NCBI GenBank assembly: GCA_025602915.1
Contig: JAHLJZ010000012.1
Span: 248,001-312,000 of the forward strand
DNA from: Paraphysoderma sedebokerense
Lineage: Eukaryota > Blastocladiomycota > Physodermatomycetes > Physodermatales > Physodermataceae
Length of the DNA: 64,000 bases
Direction: 5' to 3'
The notes beneath the pieces are model-generated. The model worked only from the letters and a program-made list of their open reading frames with translations. It was not told where the DNA came from and searched no databases. A program made the translations under genes and the position numbers. Positions 24,270-35,075 of the stretch are shown one piece after another. Numbering within the stretch: position 1 is the first letter of the stretch; each line of letters starts with the position of its first letter.

Positions 24270-25044
24270 TGTTTAGCGAAGAGCTCTAAGCTGCCTCAGT
24301 GTTGAGCACTGAAATATGTCAAGTTGGTACGATCGTTCGAAGATATCTTGTGAACTCAGACTATCGGCTGCAAATCACTAAACATTTTGTCAGCACTCAT
24401 GGCACTCAAGGAGACTGATGTCAGATGTGTAAAAGGGAATGGGACATCGACTCAAGTTGGAATGAATTAGCGAGGGTGACAGATCGTGATGGACACTCTT
24501 AAACTCATCTTCAGCGGTCCCACGATTAGCAAAATTCAATCTCTAAGTAATGATTTAAATCATAATTGGGATTCTGATGTTAATGGAAGATGAAATGATT
24601 ATATCATATTTGCGCTTTCCATTATCGATACAGTTTGAAAATTAAAACCTCTGCCGCTTGAATGAAGCGTCGGATTCGAACCAGCCAATGTCAAATCGCT
24701 GAGAACATCCACTAAGCACAATTCATTTATGAGAATGAATTAGGATATTGGAATTGGATGAGATCCACATTATCTTATGTTGTTTAAATTCCGGAATTCA
24801 CCTCGCTGATGGCTTTGGGGGCGGTGATCCCGAGACTTTAAACAATCGCGGCGAGTTTACCAAAGCAAGGTTATAATTGCACAACTCATTTGTACAACCT
24901 CAATCATCAGCAAACCTCCTGGCAATTTTTTGATGCTTTCTCTGTGCTGATATTCATCCTCCTCTCTTTCTCACTCTTTTGCCTTTAGATTAATTGGATT
25001 CGGCTATAATTCCTCATAACTTAAACTTAATATTTTAGTCCAGA
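24270..25044. other. Divergent promoter region with a tRNA-like box
   Basis: Separates the DCAF4-like gene (minus) and the TMEM164 gene (plus). It contains a perfect tRNA B-box-like sequence on the minus strand at 24672-24682 but no full cloverleaf. No protein-coding frame is supported. Confidence 0.45.
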
Positions 25045-26543
25045 ATGGTGATGTTTGTTTACGATGCATTATCTCCTTACCTGGATTTCGTCGGAGATTT
25101 TGTAAGAGCATGGAGTTCAGACATCATTCCTGACGAACATGACCCAAAGAACGGAGAGATTGGCAGCTGGTTGGTTTTTCTTTCTTTGCTCTGTATTCAA
25201 CTTCAGAATTAATAGGAACTTGGCGGTCTGAAGTTTGGCGGGTTGTTGTGGGCGCCAGAAGGAATTGTAAAATTTTCACATATGAAAGGACTTTCGTATA
25301 GTTCTTTATTAATTGCATTCTACTGTTTTCCAATACTTAACCTAGGTATCTGTCGCCAAAGCAACACGGCGTTGAGTTTATCGTAACAAATATAGTTTTC
25401 GTATTATTATTTCGCTTCTTCTATAACCGCGCTTTCAAGAAAGAGTGAGTTTCATTTTGTTTAAACTGTTAGCCGAGTGGCCGAATGATTGAATTTTTCA
25501 TAACTTAGCACTCCAGCAGATCAGGTTCTGGTACATGCAGTCGCAACAGCGCCGTCTAAACGGTCGAAACTTGATTTTTTCCTCCTTTCGATGTTGTTCG
25601 CCTCGATTTCGCTCATCACATACCATAAGTATGTTCGCAATGCCATGGTCTTCATGCTTCAACCTTGCCATGTTTCAATGATTTCTTTGATTACAATCCT
25701 ATTGATGAACCCTCAGCGCAAAACACCACATGTATGTCAAGATGTCCGCTTTTTGGTTCCAAAAAGTCCTCACTTATATCGTTTTTAGATTGCCTTTAAC
25801 ATATACCTGCACACGCAATGGGGAACGTAAGTTATATACTGGCTGACCAAGAATTTGATGTGCCTTTTTGTACTGATCCCAAACAACCAGATTGCTTGCC
25901 CTATTCTTTCCTGATCTACGTGGTTATGATCTCCCCTTCGAAATTGAAAACTTTTGGATTGGTAAGTGTACTTATTCTCTAGTCCCTTGGAACAGATGAA
26001 CTTATAAAATTTTACAAATAGAACACCTTCTACTCGTGATCGCGCCCGTCATGATGATTTTTAATAATCGTCTTGCCGTGCTTCCTTTATCGTTTGATAT
26101 CGCCTTCGTCTCATTCGTATTTAAAGCTACATATCACAGTTTAGTGCTGGCTATTGTCTCACTTTACACTGGAAGAAATCTAAATTATATGTTGACTCCA
26201 CCTCCCGGTAAGCTTTTCTCTATATTTGGCCCAATTCGATAACACATGTTACATTGATATTCTGACCGTTTTACTGGGATTTCTTTGTATCCTTCCTTTG
26301 GCCCATCTAATTTCAGGTCCAGTTGAGACGTTCGGCCTGTTTTACCGCCCTATGATGTATGTTAACTCCTTCATTCTGACAATTTTAACCCGATATGTTC
26401 TTGTCACCATTGTCACTTGGGCTTTACCGAGAAGAGTCAGAAAAGAGTATCTGGAGGGCGATTTGCATGGTCAGACTGTGATGAACGGAAAGGAATCCAA
26501 ATCGCCGAATGTCAAGAAGAGCAGGAGTAAGAAGGAACAATAA
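25045..26543 (+). CDS. TMEM164 family multispan membrane protein
   Basis: Seven or eight exons. TMEM164 in mammals is a multispan acyltransferase that makes ether phosphatidylethanolamine carrying polyunsaturated chains. The match is strong across the core: LQPCHVSMISL (family LxPCH motif), LLALLFPDLRGYDLPFEIEN, IEHLLLVIAPV, TGRNLNYMLTPPPG and FGLFYRPMM. The N-terminal exons give GGLKFGGLLWAPEGIVKF, resembling the family's GG-x-GP-x-C region. The tail is basic and ends in KKSRSKKEQ. Exons join cleanly at ILLMNPQRKTPH, at WGT and at the Ile before EHLLLV; the first intron (after EIGSWL) is my least certain join. The fungal enzyme's substrate is unknown. Confidence 0.85.
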
Positions 26544-26901
26544 ATTCGGTAGTATTCCTGGGCGAGAAATGTATCTGTAATTTGTATTTTTCGAGAAGTT
26601 TCATGCTGATTTAGAGTCTTGTATCACTAATCTAATGCGAATACAATTTTGCCTATTATTAATTTGTTACATACTGAATTATACTGGGCCAAAGAAGTTA
26701 GAACTTCTGTATATCTGGTTTATTGATTTTGTGAACTCAATTGCAAAGATGAGTTATACTTCAAAAGAATATTACAATTGCGTTGTTTGCGAAGACAACC
26801 GAGAAGAAACCATTTCTTCATACAACGGCAATGTCCGCTCCGAAACCCATTTTGCTGACAAGTATCCCAAGTCTTCCCAGCTTTGGAAACTGTTAAAACG
26901 T
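26544..26901. other. Intergenic, convergent 3' flanks
   Basis: Between the ends of TMEM164 (plus) and the erythromycin-esterase-like gene (minus). A plus-strand frame crosses it and runs into the minus gene, but shows no family signal. Confidence 0.5.
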
Positions 26902-29252
26902 TTATTCCCCAAATGGAAACAGTTCCGGCACATTTTCGTCTTCATCCGGAAAGTGAGCAAATTTATCTAATGGTTTCAAATGTCGGGTTTGATCAATATG
27001 AATGATTGCATCATATTGGGACCCGATTTCGGCTTTGGAGTAATGAGACCATCTCTCTGTATCGGGCTATGGATTCGAACAATTATGTTTCGAAATGAAG
27101 ATATGGGTGAAATGAGATTAATACTGACATGGAGGTGTCACTGACACTATTGTGTAACTGACCTTGTAGATGACACCGATATATCTCTCTAAAAGTTTCA
27201 TCCTATCCAGTCTTTGGATCACTTCGTCCATACCACTTCTTCTGTCTTTTCTAACTTGTCCATTATCATCCCTTTTAACTTGATTGAATAGGAGCATGAA
27301 GTTAGACCCATTCAAAGCTTGGTGAAACAAATGTTCAAAGGAATCAGAGCGGGCAGGGTTGATGTTGAATTTATGTGGAGGCGTGTCCCATTTATGTGCT
27401 AGATTAAGAAATCGATATGAGAAAGGTAATATATTAGTGAACGAGCAAGGAAGCTCGATGCAAAATCATCATATTACCAGCCGTAACTGTACCACCATGG
27501 GTTGTAAAACCGATGTTGAATGCATCGCTACCAAATCTTTCTCGGCATAATTGTCCAATATTAATTTCACCCCTTCTTTGTCCCATATCTGTTCTTCTAG
27601 CATCTCCAATATGTGAATTGTGCGCCCAAACAACGACTTTCGCAGGGGAATTTTTCATTTTCGAGAGATAGCTAACGACACGTTCGAGGGTGCTGAGGAA
27701 ATGGGTGTCTCGAATGTTCCATGAGACTTCGTCTTCCGCTGTAGATTTCGGAAATTGGAGTATTCGTATATTGATTGCGGGAATGAACGAAGTCAGAGCA
27801 CGGCCACACAGAGTTACCTGATGCTTAACAAATTACCAATCATAGAGCGATAATATTTCTCAGCATCTTTTACCACCAAAGCATTTACTTCAGCAACCTT
27901 TGAATCGCCGTCAATAGATTAGTGTAACTTCAATTTATCAATCAAATCTACAACACATACAAATTGGGGTTCCTCCTTTGGTCCAGGGAAAGCGTCGAAT
28001 TGTTTCATCAGGTAGTCGTTTCGTTTTCTCAGCAAATCTCTTAACACTGAAACGACTTCTTTTTCGCATGTCTTAGAAATAATGACATTAGTGATGATCG
28101 TGATTATCAGGACGTGGAAAGAAGGATTCTTTGAATACCACTCACCTTTGCTAAACCATAACGGACGCTAAACGCGTAACTCATTGTATCGTCCCCAAAT
28201 CGGGTAAAACATCCATATCTACTCCAAGCTTGAGTAAATGATTGTCACGGAGATTGTATAGATGTAATGCTAATTTGGCTTACCGACTCTTAGCCACTTC
28301 CGCCGCTTCGGGATCTTTGTCCTGTAAATACTGAATTACAGCTTCTGAGGACGAATGCAGGGAGTATACATCGAGACCGTGGAAAGAGACTTGCTCATAT
28401 TTGCTCTTGCCTTGGGCTTCTAAATTATCGTTCCACTTCTTCGCCCATTCAATAAACTCGAGAACCACCTGTGATGTGTCCATATACCCACATAGTCAGC
28501 TTATGTTCGCAGCCTGGAGTATGAATGGATACATGCGGGATTACGCCACATCCATAGAGGAAACCTTTTGAACTCCTTGACCGCATCTTCGGCACTTTTA
28601 ATGTCGTTAGGTGCCATGGATTGAATGTACCAGTTAATGAGAACTGCATCTGGGAAATCCGCTTCAGCACACACAGCTATAATACACGGTCGTTCAGCAG
28701 CAGATTGAGAAATTAATAGGATAGTCAACGGAAAGCGGGAGTGAATACGAGAAATTATTCCTAACCAGTAAAGCCCTTCTCTTTGATCAGTCTCTGAGTT
28801 ATATAAGCCCGTTCCAGGTAAAAATCGTGAGTGCCATGAGATGCTTCTCCGATTAAGACAACTCTGGCATCACCTATTCCCAACGAGATTAGCCAGGGTT
28901 ATTAATAGAAGCGACTGGATATTTAAAGAAAAAATTGTCAAGTACCGACGGAATCAATTAACTGGTCATAATCCTTTCCGTTTATTCCGACAGTTATCGG
29001 GATAGCGTTGTCGGAAAGGAAAGTCGTAGACGATGCCGAAGCGGCTGCAGAAGAAAAAGTCGTCATCTTGTGGATAAAAGACAGGTATTTAGGTAAGAAC
29101 GAAAGTAATCGACTAGCGCAGGTTGTATGCTTGAAGGTTCGAGGCCGCGTTATGGAGGAGGTGCGGACTTTTACTGAGTTCAGCGGAGGTTTAAGAGAAT
29201 GAGAAAAGAATGTTGCTAGCATAGAAAAAAATGTTTGAAGCATAATGCACAT
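26902..29252 (-). CDS. Erythromycin-esterase-like protein
   Basis: Minus-strand multi-exon gene. Core motifs of the bacterial EreA/EreB-type family are all present: [20 protein letters not shown] (with the family His), ICAEADFP-type [52 protein letters not shown]-like [44 protein letters not shown], then [20 protein letters not shown] and the closing [12 protein letters not shown]. It ends at 26902. Family members are hydrolases; non-macrolide substrates are likely in eukaryotes. The N-terminus listed (29252) is Ser/Thr/basic and could be an organelle leader; the methionine at 29066 ([11 protein letters not shown]) is an alternative start. Confidence 0.85.
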
Positions 29253-29382
29253 TACAGCACTATTAACTCATGGAGTAGACAATTTGCTCATCAATGACAT
29301 CACTGGCTCCTTCCGTCGCGCCTGAATAACTGTGGAGCCAGTTCGACTGTTCATAAACTCAAATGTTCCGGAACGATCAGAT

Positions 29383-30408
29383 TCAAACCAATACACCTTC
29401 ATATTGAGCTATTTTATATTTCTGTCTCAATTGTGGCCATTGTACTACAAATCTGTCGACAAAACGATACAATAGCTTCCCAGATAACGACAAAGATCGG
29501 ACTCTGGCAAAGGATTCTATATACATGAGATATGGTGCGTCGGTCGAACGGAACTTTGAATAGATAATTGCGGTAGGATTAGAAAATTCGAATTTAATTT
29601 AATGGTCACAATCAAAGGAAATGGAGTGAACCCACCCGTTGAATGTACGCAGCCATACATATAGGAACACATGTACCAGGCCCGTTACATAAAATCTGAG
29701 GCCAATCGTAGAAATTATACCGAGGTTTCATATATCCGCACATAAAGAATAAATTTAGTTCATAAGTGACACAATATATGTTTTAAAAAGGTCGTAAATT
29801 ACCAGTGTCGGATTGAACGATAAAACCACTCGAATGCAATATACGAAGGAGAGCAAAGTCGTAAACGGAGTCGTAATCCACGATTGCTTGACTTTGCGAC
29901 TTCGAGGAATCTGTATTATGTTATACTACATCAGTTGTCCGTTCACGCAAGTTTCGGAAGGTTAGTCAAGGTTGTCGCGGTTTGAAGGAGGTTCGAAAAT
30001 AGCGTACATTGCCCAATTCTCTCGAACCGCTATTGATAAGTTTTGAATGCTCCAACTCCTTGGCCTTTTCTAAACTCATCGTATCAGAATCAGCAACTAC
30101 ATACATTCGGCGTGGGTAGACCTTCCAATCAAGTGTGCGCAAAAGCTGTATCATTTCCATCGTGTGGCCGCCTATATTATAGAGAAATAGCTTAGGATGT
30201 GAAGCAAAGCACAGCAGCTCAATGCAAAAGATAAAAGTTGAAATTAAACCATGATACCTGAACCAAGCACGACCATAAGAGTTCTCGGTTGAGACGAACT
30301 GCGTTCATGGACGTATCGTCCAGGAAGAACACTGTACGTCTTTATCAGAAGTAATGTAGCAAGAAGTAGCGTAGTTGCGGCAATGCCTAAAAGAACTTCC
30401 CAAAACAT
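29383..30408 (-). CDS. alg14: ALG14, anchor subunit of UDP-GlcNAc transferase
   Basis: ALG14 is the ER membrane anchor that recruits ALG13 to add the second GlcNAc of the N-glycan lipid precursor on the cytosolic face. The first exon begins MFWEVLLGIAATTLLLATLL, a membrane anchor, and runs to LMVVLGSG. The next gives GHTMEMIQLLRTLDWKVYPR, then YVVADSDTMSLEKAKELE. Later exons give LCNGPGTCVPICMAAYIQR and the C-terminal YIESFARVRSLSLSGKLLYR, then FVVQWPQL. All are standard ALG14 signatures, and the glycine-rich GSGGH loop is formed across the first intron. Divergent from the mitochondrial SSB gene. Confidence 0.9.
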
Positions 30409-30778
30409 TGCACTGATTTATGTGAAGGGGTGATAAGTGGTTGAAGATAAATGCGTATTGAGACGCAAGATTTGCGTTCAAAGGTCAGATGAATTCGGAA
30501 TGGAAAGGTTTCAATGTTTGCATCTGCCATATGAGCTATATAATTAACATGTATTCATATCTTCAATGATTCCCGATGTACAAGATATCTCTACATTGAG
30601 AATAAATCATCGGTGAATAATAAATGTTTATCTTGAATGTCAACAACAATGCACGCTCAACTTCCCTCGAGTTGACTCCTGGATGACCCCTTGTCCGCAA
30701 ACCCAATTCCTTTCCTTCATCAACAATAACTCCTATCCCTTTCATTTCAACTTTTGGACCTTGGCAACTCAAAAGAAA
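30409..30778. other. Divergent promoter region
   Basis: Shared spacer of about 370 bp between ALG14 (minus) and the mitochondrial SSB gene (plus). C/T-rich before the plus-strand start. No gene supported. Confidence 0.5.
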
Positions 30779-31840
30779 ATGTTATCCTCTCTGATACGAT
30801 CTGTTCGACCTTCTGTGCAGGTTTACTCTCCTCCCCTAACCCCTCCTTGTTTGAAATTCGGTTCTGATTGACCTTGATTGATGTACCTTTGACTGAATAG
30901 ACCTCCTCACTGGCAACTGCGCCAGCATATCGATCTGCTTCATGTACGCTTTTTAATTTACAGTTAATCAACCCATAATAATCGTTCTCTAACTGTCTTC
31001 TAACTTTTAACTGATACTACACTCCTTAACTTGCCATCAACATTGCTCAATCTTCAACTAAACTCGACAGCTCTTGCTAAAGTAACTCTTATCGGCAAAG
31101 TCTCCTTCCCGCCCCAGCAATTTCCAACGAAAGCCGATGCGCCCAATTCCGCAACTTTAACGAAGTTGCAAGTTTCCACGTCCGAATCGTTTCCAGCTTC
31201 AGAACCAGGTAAATTCTCTCCACCCGATTCCAATTGATGAATATATAGCAGCATGCTTGGTCGCTAAATTGTTATTCTGAAGGTAAAAGGACGATTAAGA
31301 CAATGTATCACAATGTCATCACTTGGGATGAAAGAATCGGAGGTTATATTATGGATAGAGTGCAACAAGGGTATGTCCCTCTTACCCTCCTATCGTTCTT
31401 TAGAAAGGCCCTTCCCGTTTTTGGTGATAATTTTAATAACGAATGCGGAATTCCTTTCCTTCCCTGTCTTCTATATGAATGAACCGTCAGATGCCGAGTT
31501 TATATCGAAGGAGTTCTAGAATATAACGAATATACTGACAAGGAAAATAACAAGAGAAAAGTGACAAATATCAGGTTAAGACCTGGCGATGGTAATGCAA
31601 ATTTCAGTTATCAAGGCTCAATTTTCTATACTCACGCACTCTTGTTCTCTTTACGTTTCACAATACTTTTTTTTTGTCCCGTCCGGAATATGTTATACCC
31701 GTTTCAATCATTCGGCAACGAAATTGCTTACACATGAACTATCGCTCTTAATAGGCAAAGTAATTATAACTCGCGCTGCCCCGCCCGCCGAGGAAATGCC
31801 TCATGAGCCAGGACAAGGTACCGCTCCTCGCGGGCAGTAG
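30779..31840 (+). CDS. Mitochondrial single-stranded DNA-binding protein (Rim1-like)
   Basis: Six exons. It coats single-stranded mitochondrial DNA during replication. The N-terminus (MLSSLIRSVRPSVQ, joined to TSSLATAPAYRSAS) is a typical basic, Ser-rich mitochondrial leader. The OB-fold follows: LAKVTLIGKVSFPPQ, a Thr/Ser strand, KRTIKTMYHNVITWDERI (the family's W-x-x-V-x-W/WDE strand), then CRVYIEGVLEYNEYTDKENN and VTNIRLRPGDG. The last exon is polar and ends GTAPRGQ. All introns are GT-AG and keep frame; the intron after the Gln-Gly of MDRVQQG splits a glycine codon. Confidence 0.88.
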
Positions 31841-32105
31841 AAAGCCACAACCTTTACATCTTAGGCTAGCTCGTTTAACTGTTATCGTGGAGACTACATT
31901 TCAACACAAGAATGAACGTGGATTGTAGCTCGAGGATTAGTATTCTGCAATGTGAGTGCGATTGGTAGATAGTATGGGAAATATGCTGATGATTGTTAAG
32001 ATATTTTTCATCACTCTACAAGAGCTTCTTATTGTATCAAACATTAAATTCAACATTTACTATCATACAATCTCAAAGACATGTTAGCTGTATCGATCTA
32101 AGAGT
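31841..32105. other. Convergent 3' flanks
   Basis: Short spacer between the SSB gene and the ABC1-kinase gene, which converge. Nothing else seen. Confidence 0.5.
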
Positions 32106-34693
32106 TCATCCGCGCCATTCTCCCCGCCATTTCATGTGCCAAATGACAATCCAAAACCGATAATTGACTTTCAAATAAACTCTAAGATATCCAACAAAAT
32201 TCCAAAGCGTTTTCGTCGAGAAGAAATTGGCGATAGATCTCAGTAGATTGGATACTCGGGGAGACGGGGAGGACACTCCAGAGGCAAGGGTCGAAGGAGG
32301 TACCGAAGAACCAAAATATAATCCATAAATAGCGTAATTAGCAAAAATTCGAAATCGAGTAAGATCTCTTTTTCGTCGTCGATTTCGTTCAATCTCACTT
32401 TCTTTGGTACGGGTACTTTGAGATTCCTCCATCGGTTCTGTATCTTCGCTAGTTTCTGAGTCATTGATAGCCTCCTTATGCTCAGGGTTTGTTATAACCG
32501 ATGTATTCCCTGATACACTACAATCCATCAAAGATCTGTACAACCCACCCACCAATCCCCCCACTCTGACGACACTGACTAACTCTTCATCCAAGTCATT
32601 CACTACATCGTACACGTCTTCAACCTTATGCTGTTTCATCATTGATTTTATCTGTTCCTTTTCAGCAGCAGTCAAGTCGGAGCCAATTTTGGGTATACTT
32701 TGGTCCGAGTTTGCCGTCGGACGCGAAGCGGATATTGAAGTCGTGGATATCGTAGTTGAAGGGTCCGGTGATGAGGTCGTTGAAGGTGATACGGACGGTG
32801 AAGCGGAAATAGGTCTTCCGGTAAAGGCCAGCGGTAACAGCTCCCAGTGGTCTTCTATGTTGAGCTCTCTAGCCACTTCTCGCAATAGCGATTCCGAAGG
32901 AAGTAGCAACGATAACCAAAGATTGCAGTAAGTCGTACGAAATGCAGGCGACAACGCTCGGTATAAACCGTGATCCAATAGCGTCAGTTGTGGAATACCT
33001 GTTTCTGGATCGCGTCGTATAAGAATGTTGCCCTAGAAAATTTAATACACCACGTTAAGATACAAATGTAATCATTAGTATACATAATGATAGTATTCGA
33101 AAATAGAAATATCTGCGTACCGGATGTGGATCGCAGTGTACCCAACCGCTATTAAATATCATGTCCGCGAATACTGCAACACAAACTTTTGCCAGCTTCT
33201 CCAACTCTCTATCACTAAACTTCCCCTCCCTCCTCAATCCTTCAATATCATTAACTTTCCAACCTTGTATAAACTCCATCGTTAACACTCTCCTTGTGCT
33301 AAGATGGTCTATAACTTTCGGAATATACAAATACGGGTCATGCGAAGGCGAAATTAGTTTATTGGTGATTAACGAATTCTGATGCTCTGTTTGGAAGTTG
33401 AATTCAGAAGATAAAGTGTTTTTAAAATCATTCAAAATATGAGTTAATTTGAAAGATGGGAATATTTTGGGGAGAATCGAATTAACAATTTCTAGGGTTT
33501 TTAAATCTATCTATATATTCAATTCATGAGAAAGGTGAGAAAAGTGAGACTAATGTACTTGTGGGCCAAAATTTAAGTTATTTTACCTCAAAGTTTCTTT
33601 CTACGTCAGGATACTGAACCTTCACTGCAACCATTTCACCATCATGCGTCCAAGCTTTATGTACCTGCGCCAAGCTGGCAGCCGCGATGGGGGTGGGGTC
33701 AATTCTCTGGAAAAGCTCTAATGCGAAAATGGAGACAAGTCGGACAAAAACATTTGTCAAAATGCTGAGAGAGACCGTACAAACCTGTTGGATGTTTACC
33801 CTCAAATTCTTGCTCAAAGACTTCGACAATTTCGGAGAAAGGTCTGAACGGTGCCTATTTTTCAGTGTCAGAATAAGAGAGCAGTAGTAATATTGGTTAG
33901 TCAAAAATGAGGCAAAGAAGATTTCAAAATGGCGTCGGTTTGACCCGAGTCCAGTTCCACACTTACTCTGTCTTGCAATACAGACAAAATGTCGGTATAT
34001 TCTTTTGGAACTACATGTACCAGCGATCCTAAATGTTGCGCCGCTTTCATATATATTCCACCATGGCGTTCGGCTAGGTGAAGTATCCTCTTGGCGCTAA
34101 TCAACAACGGATTGTTAATCTTCAACGTCTTTGTTCCGTCGACTTCAGATCAAATGAACTCCGCTATATCAGACTTCATCAGAATTTAACGCATACCTTC
34201 TAGCATGAACCTTCTTTCTGGCATTCCTATATTCCTCATCCAACCATTCTTTATGCCCATGATCTTTCAGTAACGCCTTGTAATCTATTATGATCTTCAC
34301 GGCTGTATTGCAGGTGATAAATGAACGATAAACTGCAGTGGAATAAAACTGCGTTAAATTTCCTGTATCGGTCTTTGATAGTGATTCGGGCGAAATGGTA
34401 ATGGCGGAGAATGATAGAAGAGGAAGCGATAGGAACGACAATGAGAGAAGGGCTTTTCGACGTGTGAATTTAGAGTTTTGACTAGAATTTGGATTTGTTC
34501 CGGGGTTTGGTGTAAAGCGTAATCGAGCATAAGAACTTGCTTGAGAATAGAAATTAGACCGAATTTGTGCTCGGTTCGACGATAAGTAGTAAAAGCTCGA
34601 TTGTGCTGAAGGTCGAGTTCTGAACATTGATTGCCTTGCCGGACTTCTCGATGCCAGGCAGCCACATTTAGAATTAAGATAGTGATAGATCAT
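32106..34693 (-). CDS. ABC1/ADCK-family atypical kinase, mitochondrial
   Basis: The ADCK1/Mcp2 branch acts in mitochondrial lipid and membrane homeostasis. The N-terminus (Arg/Ser-rich, then a hydrophobic segment [17 protein letters not shown]) suits mitochondrial import and inner-membrane anchoring. Domain motifs in order: [16 protein letters not shown] in place of the usual Kx[18 protein letters not shown] (the A-rich loop), [11 protein letters not shown] with the ATP-binding Lys, [22 protein letters not shown] joined to GNILIRRDP, and [10 protein letters not shown], which carries the DxG-like metal site as DHG. A Ser/Thr-rich insert of about 60 residues ([14 protein letters not shown] onward) interrupts the C-terminal lobe. 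MFRTRPS near 34630 is an alternative start. Confidence 0.85.
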
Positions 34694-35075
34694 AGCCTAA
34701 TAAATATTGATACGATGATTTCCTAAATGCAGCTAATTCTGAACCATTTTAAATGGAATGCGCCTTGGAGATTAAGAAATGAAATGAGTACGAGGATGGA
34801 GGAACGAAACGTTCGCTCCTGAACTAAAGCGGGAATCTTCAAGTGACATCACAATCAAGCTCAATCAAAGGCCAACTGGATTCAGGTTGGCCGCCTGCTT
34901 ATTCACATCAAAAGAATTACACAAATAATATAACCAATCATTGGAGAACGGATTCCAGGCCTTAACAAGACCATATATGACTGAAGGATATTGAAGAATG
35001 GAAAGTACGATCATTCGCGAAATGCAATATTCACTGGAAATGATATTTATTAACAGTCCATTACATTCGGTAAGC
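34694..35075. other. Intergenic stretch
   Basis: Between the ABC1-kinase start and the 3' end of the CAMK-type kinase, both on the minus strand. No gene or repeat seen. Confidence 0.5.

Noticed and set aside
25470-25505. D-arm-like sequence (AGCCGAGTGGCCGAAT) in a TMEM164 intron
   Set aside because: No matching acceptor or anticodon arms nearby, and the intron borders explain the region.
26635-26970. Plus-strand frame at the 3' side of the TMEM164 gene
   Set aside because: It covers the C-terminal exon of the erythromycin-esterase-like gene on the other strand, whose motifs are clear.
32464-32931. Long plus-strand frame (155 codons)
   Set aside because: It is antisense to the Ser/Thr-rich insert of the ABC1 kinase and has low-complexity content.
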